Shown here: in pieces, positions 54,613-63,106 of the stretch
Layout: every line of letters begins with the position of its first letter
Position numbering within the stretch: the stretch's first letter is position 1
From: CAWBJP01 sp044867425
GTDB lineage: Bacteria; Actinomycetota; Acidimicrobiia; IMCC26256; BP-133
DNA length: 64,000 nt
Direction of reading: 5' to 3'
Assembly (NCBI GenBank): GCA_044867425.1
Contig: JBIOUX010000035.1
Location: 18,475 to 82,474 of the forward strand
Position numbers and translations under genes: made by a program
Notes under the pieces: model-generated
The model's input: only the letters and a program-made list of their open reading frames with translations
What the model was told of the DNA's origin: nothing
The model's database searches: none

Positions 54613-56373
54613 GTGCGACCTCGACCGGGGATTGGACAGTTGGCGGCGCTGGCCGTCGCCTTGGCTTTGCTCGTCTCGGCGACGGGCGCGGGAGTCTCGA
54701 ACGCAGCGGACAACCCGGAGCCGGTGGCGGCCGCCCCCAGGCAGGGCTACTGGCTGGCCGGAGCGGACGGCTCGGTCTACGGGTTCGGCTCCGCCGAACA
54801 CTTCGGGGCGGTGCCCGCCGGCGTGCGCCAAGCCATCGCCGGGGTGGCCGCCACCCCCTCCGGGGAGGGGTACTGGCTGGTGAGCAGCGACGGTGGGGTG
54901 TTCAGCTTCGGCGACGCCCCCTTCCTCGGTTCCACGGGCGACCTGAGGCTCAACCGCCCCGTGGTCGGCATGGCCGCCACCCCCACCGGTGACGGCTACT
55001 GGTTCGTGGCCGCCGACGGCGGGCTCTTCTCCTTCGGCGACGCCGCCTTCTACGGCTCCACCGGGGCCATGCGCCTCAACCGGCCGGTGGTTGGGATGGC
55101 CGCCACCCCCACGGGCCGGGGGTACTGGTTCGTGGCCGCCGACGGGGGCGTGTTCAGCTTCGGCGACGCCGTCTTCTACGGCTCCACGGGGTCGTTGCGG
55201 CTCAACAAGCCGATCGTGGGCATGGCCGCCTCCCCGACGGGCGCCGGCTACTGGCTGGTGGCTTCCGACGGCGGGGTGTTCGCCTTCGGCGACGCCGGCT
55301 TCTTCGGTTCCACCGGCAGCCAGCGGCTCAACGCCCCCATCGTGGGCCTGACCCCGACCCCGACCGGCCTGGGCTACTGGTTCGTGGCCGCCGACGGCGG
55401 CGTGTTCAGCTTCGGCGACGCCCTCTTCGCCGGTTCGGCCGGCGGGATGCGCCTGCCCCGTCCCATCACCGCCCTGGCCGCGGTCCCTCCCCACGGCTCC
55501 CAGGCCAGCTTCCATCCCGACGACGAGGGGCCGATCCCCGACGACCCGGCACCGCCCACTCCGCCGGACGACGGCCCCGACCGGTCGGCCACGGTCGCCC
55601 CGCCGGCGCCGACGGGTCCCTTCGACGTCGCCCTGATCGGTGACACGGGCTACGACGCCGACCAGGACAAGGTGCTGTTCGAGATCCGCTCGGACATCGG
55701 CGAGGAGGGGCCGGACTTCACCATCCACGTCGGCGACATCTGGAGCGAGGCGGACGGTGAATGCCGGGAGGAGGACTACCAGCGGGTGCACGACGTCTTC
55801 GAGGGCTTCGACGCCCCCTTGGTCTACACACCTGGTGACAACGAGTGGGCCGACTGTCCGGGCAGCTCATCGAAGGCCCTCGAGACCATCCGGAGGATCT
55901 TCTTCTCCACCAACGAGACGCTGGGCCGGCGTCGCATGACCGTCGAGCGCCAGCCGGGCATGCCGGAGAACGCCCGCTTCACCCGGAGCGGGGTGGTCTT
56001 CGCCACCATCAACGAGCCCGGCCCGGACGGCAGGAGCGGCACCCATCGCGACCTCAACATCGAATGGCTCAACGCCGCCTTCGACCACGCCGAGGCCAGC
56101 GGGGCGCCGGCGGTCGTGGTGGCCTGGCAGGACAACCCCTTCGAACCCGACGGGGGCCGCCTGCTCGAGACGCTGGAGGACCGCACCGAGACGTTCGGGA
56201 AGCCCGTCACCCTCGTCCACGGCGACACCCATCACCATGAGCTGGATCACCCCTGGGGGGACAACTTCACCCGGGTCGAAGTCGAAGGCGACAGCTCGTC
56301 GGGAGAGTGGATGCGGATGACCGTGGACCCGTCGAGCCCCGAGGTCTTCCGCTTCCACCGGGAACGCGCCTAG
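54613..56373 (+). CDS. secreted metallophosphoesterase with six GYWL/FGDA repeats
   Basis: A 586-residue exported protein. It starts at the GTG at 54613, with AAGGAG ten bases upstream. A signal peptide (to about 30) is followed by six repeats of 41-42 residues (about 45-292), each like GYWFVAADGGVFSFGDAVFY and GSTGSLRLNKPIVGMA. The linker is rich in Pro, Asp and Glu. From about residue 337 a calcineurin-type phosphoesterase follows: DVALIGDTGYD, HVGDIWSEAD, TPGDNEWADC and HGDTHHHE (from 536), which supply the metal-binding Asp, Asn and His. It would cleave phosphoesters outside the cell. The longer open frame upstream runs antisense to fdhA and is a shadow. Confidence 0.85.
   Translation: MRPRPGIGQLAALAVALALLVSATGAGVSNAADNPEPVAAAPRQGYWLAGADGSVYGFGSAEHFGAVPAGVRQAIAGVAATPSGEGYWLVSSDGGVFSFGDAPFLGSTGDLRLNRPVVGMAATPTGDGYWFVAADGGLFSFGDAAFYGSTGAMRLNRPVVGMAATPTGRGYWFVAADGGVFSFGDAVFYGSTGSLRLNKPIVGMAASPTGAGYWLVASDGGVFAFGDAGFFGSTGSQRLNAPIVGLTPTPTGLGYWFVAADGGVFSFGDALFAGSAGGMRLPRPITALAAVPPHGSQASFHPDDEGPIPDDPAPPTPPDDGPDRSATVAPPAPTGPFDVALIGDTGYDADQDKVLFEIRSDIGEEGPDFTIHVGDIWSEADGECREEDYQRVHDVFEGFDAPLVYTPGDNEWADCPGSSSKALETIRRIFFSTNETLGRRRMTVERQPGMPENARFTRSGVVFATINEPGPDGRSGTHRDLNIEWLNAAFDHAEASGAPAVVVAWQDNPFEPDGGRLLETLEDRTETFGKPVTLVHGDTHHHELDHPWGDNFTRVEVEGDSSSGEWMRMTVDPSSPEVFRFHRERA
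54745..55488 (+). repeat. six tandem 123-126-base coding repeats
   Basis: Unit starts at 54745, 54868, 54994, 55120, 55246 and 55372, each encoding GYW(L/F)V-x2-DGG-(V/L)-F-(S/A)-FGDA. The middle units are highly alike at the DNA level, especially 54994 and 55120. This suggests recent tandem duplication and a propensity for unequal crossing over. Confidence 0.9.
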
Positions 56374-56491
56374 GAAGCCCCACGCTCCCTGCCTGCCGCT
56401 TCGTCCCTTTCCCTCAAGGCCGGGAGGAAGGGAATGAGCGGCGGGCCGTGGAACCACACATGGTCAGCAACGTACGCTTGACACAGCCCAC

Positions 56492-57850
56492 ATGGCACAC
56501 ATCCCCCTCGTAGCCACCATCTCGCTCAGCGAGCACGAGCTCACCCGGTTCTTCGTGGCCGTGGTGGCGCTCATGGCCTGCGCCCACCTGGTGGGGAGCC
56601 TCTTCGGTCGCCTCAAGATGCCCCGCGTCATCGGCGAGATCGCCGGTGGGCTGCTGCTCGGTCCCACGGTGCTCGGCGCCATCTCCCCCTCGGCCCAGGC
56701 CTGGGTCTTCGACGCCTTCCCCGAAGAGGGGAAGCTCCTGGCCATGATGTCGTCCTTCGGCGTGGTCCTCCTCATGTTCTTCTCGGGCATGGAGACCCGG
56801 GCCCGCTTCGCTCGCGAAGACCGCAAGGTCGCCATCCCCGTTCTCATCGGCGCCACCGCCCTGCCCTTCCTGGCCGGGCTGGCCGCCCCCCTGGTCTTCG
56901 ACTTCAGCCCCTACATGGGCGCCCGGGGCAACGACGCCTCGCTGGTCATCGTCATCGGCATCGCCGTGGCCATCACCTCGATCCCGGTCATCTCCAAGAT
57001 CTTCCTCGACCTCGGGATCATGCACACGCGCTTCGCCCGGATCGTGCTCACCGTGGCCACGGTGGAGGACATCGCCCTGTGGGGGCTGGTCGGGGTGGCC
57101 ACCGCCCTGGCCGAGTCGGCGTCGCCGTCGGTGACCGAGCTGGTGCTCACGCCGGTCATCACCGTGACGTTCTTCGCCGCCGCCATGTGGACCCTGCCCC
57201 GGCTGCTCCGGGCCGCCCTGCACTCCCCCGCCCGGGGCCTGGTCGAGCACCGGCCCGCCCGCTTCGCCCTGCTGGCCTGTTTCTGCATGGTGGCGCTGGC
57301 CAGCCTGGCCGGCGTCAACCTCATCTTCGGGGCGCTGCTGGCCGGGATGGCCATCTGCAAGCTGCCCGAGGCCATCGTGGACACGGTGCGCACCAAGGTG
57401 AAGGCCTTCGCCCTGGTGTTCTTCACCCCCGTCTACTTCGCCATCGTCGGTCTCAAGCTCGACCTGGCCCGCCAGTTCGACCCCGCCTTCTTCTTCGGCT
57501 TCCTCGCCTTCTGCACGGTGATGAAGACCGTCGGAACGTTCGCCGCCGGCTGGTTCGCCACCCGGGACCGGCGCTCCACGATCAACCTGGCCGCCGCCCT
57601 CAACGCCCGGGGCGGTCCCGGCATCGTGCTCGCCACCGTGGCCTTCGACGCCCAGATCATCGATGAGCGCTTCTTCGTCACCCTGGTGCTGGTGGCGGTG
57701 GTCACGTCGCTGGCCGCGGGGTCCTGGTTCCGCTACGTGCTGGCCCGGGGCTGGGAGCTGCTGGTGGTGCGGGGCGAAGCGCCGGCCGCGTCCGCTCCGG
57801 ACGGAACGCCGGCGCCGGCCGCCAACGGCCGGGTCGAGGAGCGGGTCTGA
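56492..57850 (+). CDS. CPA2-type monovalent cation/proton antiporter
   Basis: A 452-residue membrane protein with about 12-13 hydrophobic helices. Family text: MPRVIGEIAGGLLLGPTVLG, GMETRARFAREDRKVAIPVL, VAITSIPVISKIFLDLGIM, a membrane-buried acidic site near VATVEDIALWGLVG, GALLAGMAI, and NARGGPGIVLATVAFD. It exchanges Na+ or K+ for protons. There is no C-terminal TrkA-N (KefB) domain, only a short Ala/Pro tail. Its TGA overlaps the ATG of the sulfotransferase (TGATG), so the two are coupled. Confidence 0.9.
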   Translation: MAHIPLVATISLSEHELTRFFVAVVALMACAHLVGSLFGRLKMPRVIGEIAGGLLLGPTVLGAISPSAQAWVFDAFPEEGKLLAMMSSFGVVLLMFFSGMETRARFAREDRKVAIPVLIGATALPFLAGLAAPLVFDFSPYMGARGNDASLVIVIGIAVAITSIPVISKIFLDLGIMHTRFARIVLTVATVEDIALWGLVGVATALAESASPSVTELVLTPVITVTFFAAAMWTLPRLLRAALHSPARGLVEHRPARFALLACFCMVALASLAGVNLIFGALLAGMAICKLPEAIVDTVRTKVKAFALVFFTPVYFAIVGLKLDLARQFDPAFFFGFLAFCTVMKTVGTFAAGWFATRDRRSTINLAAALNARGGPGIVLATVAFDAQIIDERFFVTLVLVAVVTSLAAGSWFRYVLARGWELLVVRGEAPAASAPDGTPAPAANGRVEERV

Positions 57851-58836
57851 TGCTCACCGAGCCCCAGCAGACGGCGCTCGGAACGGGCCCGGTGCTGATC
57901 GCCGGCATGGCCCGGGCCGGCACCAGCTGGGTGGCCGAGATGGTCAAGGCGTCGGGCGGCTTCGTGCACCTCAACGAGCCGTTCAACCCCAAGCACCCGC
58001 CCGGGCTCAGCCCGGGGATCCTGCGGGCGCCGGTGCCCTACGGCTACGTGTATGTCACGGACGAGAACGCCCCGGTGTACGAGCGGGCGGTGGCCGACAT
58101 GCTGCGGTTCCGCTACCACCACCTGGCCGAGCTGCGGGCCAACCACCGCCTCTTCGACCTGGCCAAGATGGCCAAGTACTCGGGGTCCTTCGCCCTGGGT
58201 GCCCTGCGGGGCAAGCGGGCGCTCCTCGACGACCCCTACGCCTCCCTGGCCGCCGAGTGGATCGCAGCGCGCTTCGACGGGCAGGTGTGCCTCCTGGTCC
58301 GCCATCCGGCGGCCATGGTGGCCAGCTACCGCAAGCTCTCCTACTCAGCCCACTTCCGCCACTTCCTGGCCCAGCCCCTGCTCATGGCCGACTGGCTGGA
58401 GCCGTGGCGGGCGGAGATGGAAGCCCTGGTGGACACCGACGACAAGGTGGCCCAGGTCGGCTTCTTCTGGCGGATGCTCCACCACCCGCTGGCCGAGATG
58501 GCGGAGCGCTCCGAGCGCATCCACGTCGTCCGTTACGAAGACCTCTGCCTCGACCCCGAAGGCGGCCACGAACGGCTCTTCTCCCTGCTCGGCGTGGCGT
58601 TCAGCCCCTACGCCCGGGAACAGGTGGTGGCCGGCACCTCCGGCTCATCGAAGGCGAAGTCCCACTCCTGGCAGCTCTCCCGGCGGGGCTTCCTGTCCCG
58701 CACCGCCTTCCGGCCCATGGACTCCAAGGCCATGGTCGGCGCCTGGCGCAAGTCGGTGACTCCCCAGGAGGCGGCCCGCCTGCGGGAGCTCACCGGCCCG
58801 GTGGGCGACCGCTTCTACTCCGACGCCGACTGGTAG
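57850..58836 (+). CDS. PAPS-dependent sulfotransferase
   Basis: A 328-residue cytosolic enzyme. The 5'-phosphosulphate loop is IAGMARAGTSWVAEMVKASG (about 18-35), close to the usual RSGTT/SW; a 3'-phosphate site is likely in CLLVRHPAAMVASYRKL (about 147-163, with R-x-P and a Ser/Tyr), and VVRYEDLCLDPEGGHERLFS fits the family. It transfers sulphate from PAPS to an alcohol, glycan or lipid. It is translationally coupled to the antiporter, a pairing I cannot explain. Confidence 0.85.
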   Translation: MLTEPQQTALGTGPVLIAGMARAGTSWVAEMVKASGGFVHLNEPFNPKHPPGLSPGILRAPVPYGYVYVTDENAPVYERAVADMLRFRYHHLAELRANHRLFDLAKMAKYSGSFALGALRGKRALLDDPYASLAAEWIAARFDGQVCLLVRHPAAMVASYRKLSYSAHFRHFLAQPLLMADWLEPWRAEMEALVDTDDKVAQVGFFWRMLHHPLAEMAERSERIHVVRYEDLCLDPEGGHERLFSLLGVAFSPYAREQVVAGTSGSSKAKSHSWQLSRRGFLSRTAFRPMDSKAMVGAWRKSVTPQEAARLRELTGPVGDRFYSDADW

Positions 58837-58897
58837 GCGGCGCTCCTCCCCGTCGGGGAACGGAGATCGTCCTCGCCGGCGCTGGTAGACATCGCTC

Positions 58898-59494
58898 ATG
58901 ACGGCCGGTGCCGGTACCACTGCGGGGCTGCTGTTGACCGGCGGGGCCAGCCGGCGCATGGGCACCGACAAGGCGCAGCTGGTGGTCGACGGCCGCCGCC
59001 TGGCCGATCGGGCCGCCTCGCTGCTGGCGGCAGTGTGCGATCCCGTCCTCGAGGTCGGCCCCGGGGTGTCGGGCCTGCCGGCGGTGCGCGAGGACCCGCC
59101 CGGGGAGGGTCCGCTGGCCGCGCTGGGTACGGGCGCTGCTGGGCTGGCCCGCCTCGGCTACGCCGGACCCGTGCTGGTGCTGGCCGTCGACATGCCCTTC
59201 GTCGGCGCCGGCCTGCTGCGGCTGCTGCGGGACCGGCCGGGACCGGCGACGGCCGTCCCCGTGGCGGACGGGCAGCCCCAGCCCCTGTGCGCCCGCTACG
59301 GCGCGGACGCCCTGGCCGCCGTCCCCCACCTCCTGGCCGCCGGCCAGCGCTCCCTGCGGGCCCTCCTGGCCGCGGTGGACGTCGACTGGGTGCAGCCGGC
59401 CGAGTGGGAGCCGGCCGGCGGCCCCGATGCCTTCCGTGACCTCGACACTCCGGACGACCTGGCCTGGCTGCGTCAGAATGAAGCCGATGGGTGA
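58898..59494 (+). CDS. mobA: molybdenum cofactor guanylyltransferase
   Basis: A 198-residue nucleotidyltransferase: GLLLTGGASRRMGTDKAQLV (about 10-29) is the GTP-binding signature LAGGxSxRMGxDKA, VLVLAVDMPFVG has the metal Asp, and ALLAAVDVDWVQ fits MobA. It attaches GMP to molybdopterin to give the bis-MGD cofactor that FdhA needs. It shares the strand with fdhD, 114 bases upstream of it. The split from the fdh operon by an antiporter and a sulfotransferase gene is unusual but not rare. Confidence 0.92.
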   Translation: MTAGAGTTAGLLLTGGASRRMGTDKAQLVVDGRRLADRAASLLAAVCDPVLEVGPGVSGLPAVREDPPGEGPLAALGTGAAGLARLGYAGPVLVLAVDMPFVGAGLLRLLRDRPGPATAVPVADGQPQPLCARYGADALAAVPHLLAAGQRSLRALLAAVDVDWVQPAEWEPAGGPDAFRDLDTPDDLAWLRQNEADG

Positions 59495-59608
59495 GACGTC
59501 CTCGGCCGATGCCCGACCACGATCTGGTGACAATTTTTCTCAGCGTCCGGGAATTTTCGTCACCAGAACCGCCGGTCGCCCACCGGACATGCTCCTGGTG
59601 CAGGGCGC

Positions 59609-60478
59609 ATGACTGAATCGGCCGCGCCCCCGCCGGACCCGGCCGCCACCCGGCGGACGGTGACCCGGACCCGGGCGCTGGCCGTCCGGGAAGCCCGGGC
59701 CTGGGAACGCCCGGAGCGCCTGGCCACCGAGGAGCCCATGGAGATCCGGGCCGGCGGGCCGGGCCAGGAGCCGGTGTCGGTGGCGGTCACCATGCGCACC
59801 CCGGGCCACGACTTCGAGCTGGCCGTCGGGTTCCTGGCCGGCGAGGGTCTGATCGCCTCCCGCCACGAGGTCGTCTCGGTGCGCTACTGCGAGCTCCCCC
59901 CCGACGAACCCCAGCACTACAACGTCGTGTCGGTGGCCCTCACCCGTCCCGTCGACGAGGAGGCCCTGCGGCGCCACTTCTACGCCACGTCGTCCTGTGG
60001 CATCTGCGGCAAGGCCTCCCTGGAGCAGGTGGAGGTCCGCTGCGGGCCGCTGCCGCCCGGCCCGCCCCTGGCCGCGTCGGTGATCCTCGGCCTGCCCGAC
60101 GCCCTGCGGTCCGCCCAGCGCATCTTCGAGCAGACCGGCGGTCTCCACGCCGCCGGGGTGTTCGATCGCCAGGGCCGGGTGATGACGGTGCGGGAGGATG
60201 TGGGCCGCCACAACGCCCTCGACAAGCTCGTCGGCCGGGCCCTGCTGACCGGGGAGCTGCCGCTCGCCGACCGGGTCCTCATGCTCTCCGGGCGGGTGAG
60301 CTTCGAGCTGGTGCAGAAGGCGGCGGTCGCCGGCCTCCCGGTTGTCTGCGCCGTGTCCGCTCCCTCCAGCCTGGCCGTGGAGACGGCCGAGGCGCTGGGC
60401 ATGGCCGTGGTCGGCTTCGTGCGGGGGGCGGGATTCAACGTCTACTCCCACCCCGAGCGCATCGACCTCGAGGCGTGA
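59609..60478 (+). CDS. fdhD: formate dehydrogenase sulphurtransferase FdhD
   Basis: A 289-residue protein that delivers sulphur to the molybdenum cofactor of formate dehydrogenase. It has the reactive pair in SSCGICGKASLE (Cys130, Cys133), EEPMEIRAGG, TPGHDFELAVGFLAGEGLI, GGLHAAGVFD and VREDVGRHNALDKLVG, all diagnostic. The C-terminal half ends with VSFELVQKAAVAGLPVVCAV. Its presence close to fdhA strongly supports a functional Mo or W formate dehydrogenase in this organism. Confidence 0.95.
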   Translation: MTESAAPPPDPAATRRTVTRTRALAVREARAWERPERLATEEPMEIRAGGPGQEPVSVAVTMRTPGHDFELAVGFLAGEGLIASRHEVVSVRYCELPPDEPQHYNVVSVALTRPVDEEALRRHFYATSSCGICGKASLEQVEVRCGPLPPGPPLAASVILGLPDALRSAQRIFEQTGGLHAAGVFDRQGRVMTVREDVGRHNALDKLVGRALLTGELPLADRVLMLSGRVSFELVQKAAVAGLPVVCAVSAPSSLAVETAEALGMAVVGFVRGAGFNVYSHPERIDLEA

Positions 60479-60495
60479 GAGCCCCGGAGGGCTCG

Positions 60496-60861
60496 TCAGC
60501 CGCCGGCGTGTTCCTCGGCCCGCAGGATGCAGAACTCGTTGCCCTCGGGGTCGGCCAGGACCACCCAGGAGACGTCGGCGCCCTGGCCGACGTCGACCCG
60601 GGTCGCCCCCAGGGCGAGGAGGCGCTTCACCTCCTGCTCCTGGTCGTCGGGACGTAGGTCGAGGTGCAGGCGGTTCTTCACCACCTTGTCGTCAGGCACC
60701 ACCAGGAAGTCGATGCCCCAGCCCGAGCCGTCGCCAGAGGCGATCGAGACTCCATCCTCCTCGGCGGAGAGGATCTGGTAGCCCAGCGCCTCGCACCAGA
60801 AACCGGCCAGCTGCTTGGGATTCCGGCAGTCGATGGCCACCATTGCCACCTGCAGCGCCAT
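60496..60861 (-). CDS. VOC (glyoxalase/bleomycin resistance) superfamily protein
   Basis: A 121-residue single VOC module: VAMVAIDCRNPKQLAGFWCE, ALGYQILSAEEDG, NRLHLDLRPDDQEQEVKRLL and WVVLADPEGNEFCIL. The order of strands and the closing DPEGNEFC are typical of the actinobacterial glyoxalase-like group. It may bind a small hydrophobic ligand or act as an enzyme; no substrate is apparent. It is convergent with fdhD. Confidence 0.9.
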   Translation of the reverse strand: MALQVAMVAIDCRNPKQLAGFWCEALGYQILSAEEDGVSIASGDGSGWGIDFLVVPDDKVVKNRLHLDLRPDDQEQEVKRLLALGATRVDVGQGADVSWVVLADPEGNEFCILRAEEHAGG

Positions 60862-61000
60862 GACCTCCTCCTTCCGTCGTGGTCCGCCGGGCCCAGCCCC
60901 GCGACGTCCCGCCCCGGGCCGCCGCCTCCCGGAGCAGGTCCTGGTGCCGGGTCCGAGCCAGTTCTTCCATGATCAGCGGGTGCATCGGCAACACCACCAT
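60692..61000 (-). CDS. possible small helical protein upstream of the VOC gene
   Basis: The ATG at 61000 opens a 102-codon frame whose first 25 residues (HPLIMEELARTRHQDLLREA) resemble a common class of very short actinobacterial proteins with a His-x-x-Met and Arg-rich amphipathic helix. Codons after about residue 46 lie over the VOC gene in another frame and look like shadow translation, so any real product would be misjudged in length. I list it as tentative. Confidence 0.25.
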   Translation of the reverse strand: MVVLPMHPLIMEELARTRHQDLLREAAARGGTSRGWARRTTTEGGGHGAAGGNGGHRLPESQAAGRFLVRGAGLPDPLRRGGWSLDRLWRRLGLGHRLPGGA

Positions 61001-61103
61001 TTTTGGTTTGCTGGTGTCGCCACCTTACCACACCAGTCAACCCGTTACAGTGGTGTCGCAGGGAGCCCCGGGCCCGGGTGTCCCCGGGAAAGGAGAGATC
61101 GAG

Positions 61104-61649
61104 GTGGGAACGGTGCCGGCAGAGCTGTGGCTCGTCGAGTCGTTCCTCAACTCCGTCGATGTCGAGTCCGGAGAGGACGATCTCGACAGCCTCCCCCGCT
61201 TCCGGCGCTGGCTGGCCGCCCACGGCCGGGAGTCAGTTGGACGACGGGCGGGCGAGGAGGACCTGGTCCGGGCCCGGAAGGTGCGGGAGGTCCTGCGGGA
61301 CGAGGTCCGCCGGCACCATCCCGGGATCGAGACGCCCGCCGGCCACCATCGCCGCTTGAACGCCGTGGCGGCGGACGTCGGACTGCGGGCCGGTTTCACC
61401 GAGGAGGGCGAGGTCGTCCTCCGGCCGGCGGCCACGGGGGTGGCGGGGATGCTGGGCGAGATCCTGGCCGCGGTGGTGACGGCGGGCACGGCCGGCACCT
61501 GGGAGCGCCTCAAGCTGTGCACCGCCGACGACTGCCAGTACGTCTACTTCGACGCCTCCAAGAACGCCTCCCGGCGGTGGTGCTCGATGGCGGTGTGCGG
61601 CAACCGGTCCAAGACCCGCGCCTACCGGCGTCGGCGCACCGAGTCCTGA
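61104..61649 (+). CDS. CGNR zinc-finger (ABATE domain) protein
   Basis: A 181-residue putative stress-related regulator. It starts at the GTG at 61104, with AAGGAG eight bases upstream. The N-terminal ABATE-like domain has LVESFLNSVDVESGEDDLDS and RARKVREVLRDEVRRH. The C-terminal CGNR zinc ribbon is LCTADDCQYVYFDASKNASR followed by WCSMAVCGNR (four Cys). Such proteins are thought to be DNA-binding regulators. The target is unknown. It is convergent with the small secreted protein gene. Confidence 0.9.
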   Translation: MGTVPAELWLVESFLNSVDVESGEDDLDSLPRFRRWLAAHGRESVGRRAGEEDLVRARKVREVLRDEVRRHHPGIETPAGHHRRLNAVAADVGLRAGFTEEGEVVLRPAATGVAGMLGEILAAVVTAGTAGTWERLKLCTADDCQYVYFDASKNASRRWCSMAVCGNRSKTRAYRRRRTES

Positions 61650-61662
61650 CCGACGGCGGGCC

Positions 61663-62070
61663 TCAGCGAACCGTGGCGCACACCGCCGAGATCTCGAAGT
61701 CGGTCTCGCCCCCCTCGCCCTCATCGGAAGATGGGCCACCGGGAAGGACCGACGAGCCCTCCGGGTGGCGGACGAAGGTGGCGCTCCAGCCCGACGGGCC
61801 GGACGGATCGCTGGCCACGATGGCGTAGTAGCGCGTCCCCTCGTCGAGGACCCGGGCCCCTCCGCCCATGACCAGCTTCCCGTCCGAGCAGCGGGCCGTG
61901 CCCTCCGCCATCTGTCCCCCAGCGGAGAAGGTGGACCGCACGATCTCGTAGTCAGTGGCGGCTGGGGCGGCACCGGGACTGGCCGCCCCCGCGCTCACCG
62001 CCACACCGGCGCCGAGCGCCGCGAGCAGCGCGACGGCGATCCCCAGGAACGAGCCGATCCGGAGTGGCAT
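61663..62070 (-). CDS. small secreted protein of unknown function
   Basis: A 135-residue protein with a signal peptide (about 1-29, LGIAVALLAALGAGVAVSAG). The mature part has a repeated pattern of short beta strands with SFxxGGQMAEGTARCSDGKL-like text (SAGGQMAEGTARCSDGKLVM) and two Cys residues that may form a disulphide, ending FEISAVCATVR. I do not recognise the family with confidence. It may be a small beta-sandwich exported protein. Confidence 0.7.
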   Translation of the reverse strand: MPLRIGSFLGIAVALLAALGAGVAVSAGAASPGAAPAATDYEIVRSTFSAGGQMAEGTARCSDGKLVMGGGARVLDEGTRYYAIVASDPSGPSGWSATFVRHPEGSSVLPGGPSSDEGEGGETDFEISAVCATVR

Positions 62071-62173
62071 GGCGGCTGCCTCCTTTCCCCTCTCCCCGCC
62101 CGGCCCGCCGGGCAGGGCCCTCCTGGCGCGCCGCCAGGCTATGCCAGCCCGGATCCTCCCCTGCGCCTACCCG

Positions 62174-62917
62174 TCACGTGCCTCGGGCCCAGACCCCGAC
62201 CGGCCGATAGTGCAGCGGCACGTCGAGGAGGAGGACCTCGCTCGGCTCCTGGGCCTCCAGGCGGAGCTCCGGCTCCTCGTAGATCTTGCCCGCGTCGCCG
62301 CTCCACAACTCGTCGGCGGCGCTTCCCTCCACCCGGACGTGTCCCTCGATCAGATACAGGTGGCCGCCCCGTCGGGGTCCGAAGGGGTGGGCGACGGCGG
62401 CGCCGGCTTCGAGGGCGGCGACGTACATGCCGGCGTCCTGATGGACCTTGACGACGTCGCCGCCTTCCGGACCGACGACCTTGAGCAGCCGGCCCGTACG
62501 GTCCTCTTGGGTGAACTGGCGCTGGCGCACGCCGGGAGGCAGTCCCGGCGTGTCGGGCAGGATCCAGATCTGGATGAACTCCATGGGCTCGATCTCCGAA
62601 GCGTTCTGCTCCGAGTGGGCCGCTCCCGACCCCATCGTCATCACCTGCACTCCGCCCGGGCTGAGGATGCCGTCGTGGCCCAGGCTGTCGGCATGCCGGA
62701 AGGTGCCCCGCCAGACGTAGGTGACTCCCTCGACGTCGGCGTGGGGATGCATGGGCCAGATGGCGCCCGGCGCCAGCCAGTCGTGGTTGAACACCCGGAG
62801 GGGTCCGATGCCCATCTGGTCCGGGTCCCGGTACCGGTCGAAGGAGAAGTGCCATCGGGCCCGGAACCAACCGCCGTCCTCGTGGTGGATCTCCTTGTCC
62901 CTCCGCACGACGAACAT
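62174..62917 (-). CDS. pirin-like bicupin protein
   Basis: A 247-residue protein from the ATG at 62917, with GGAGG upstream. The N-terminal cupin holds the metal site HPHADVEGVTYV...GHDGIL with further ligands in QVMTMGSGAAHSEQN. The C-terminal cupin follows (LYLIEGHVRVEGSAADELW). Pirins bind iron and act as quercetinase-like or regulatory proteins. No operon partner is seen. Confidence 0.9.
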   Translation of the reverse strand: MFVVRRDKEIHHEDGGWFRARWHFSFDRYRDPDQMGIGPLRVFNHDWLAPGAIWPMHPHADVEGVTYVWRGTFRHADSLGHDGILSPGGVQVMTMGSGAAHSEQNASEIEPMEFIQIWILPDTPGLPPGVRQRQFTQEDRTGRLLKVVGPEGGDVVKVHQDAGMYVAALEAGAAVAHPFGPRRGGHLYLIEGHVRVEGSAADELWSGDAGKIYEEPELRLEAQEPSEVLLLDVPLHYRPVGVWARGT

Positions 62918-63019
62918 GACTGGCCTCCTTCGCCGGCTCCCGCCCGTCCCGCTACCCCCGTACCGCGCCCACCACACGGCCGGCCGATGGTAGAAACACC
63001 GAGGGTCTCCCATCCACCA

Positions 63020-63106
63020 GCGAGCGTGGCGGAACTGGAAGACGCGCCGGGTTTAGGTCCCGGTACCCGAAAGGGTGTGGGGGTTCGAGTCCCTTCGCTC
63101 GCACCA
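63020..63106 (+). tRNA. tRNA-Leu (anticodon UAG)
   Basis: The seven-base acceptor arms GCGAGCG and CGCTCGC pair completely. The anticodon stem CCGGG/CCCGG holds the loop TTTAGGT, giving anticodon UAG, which reads CUA. A long variable arm (TACCCGAAAGGGTG), usual for Leu, and a GTTCGAGTC T-loop follow. The 3' CCA is encoded at 63104-63106. Confidence 0.96.
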
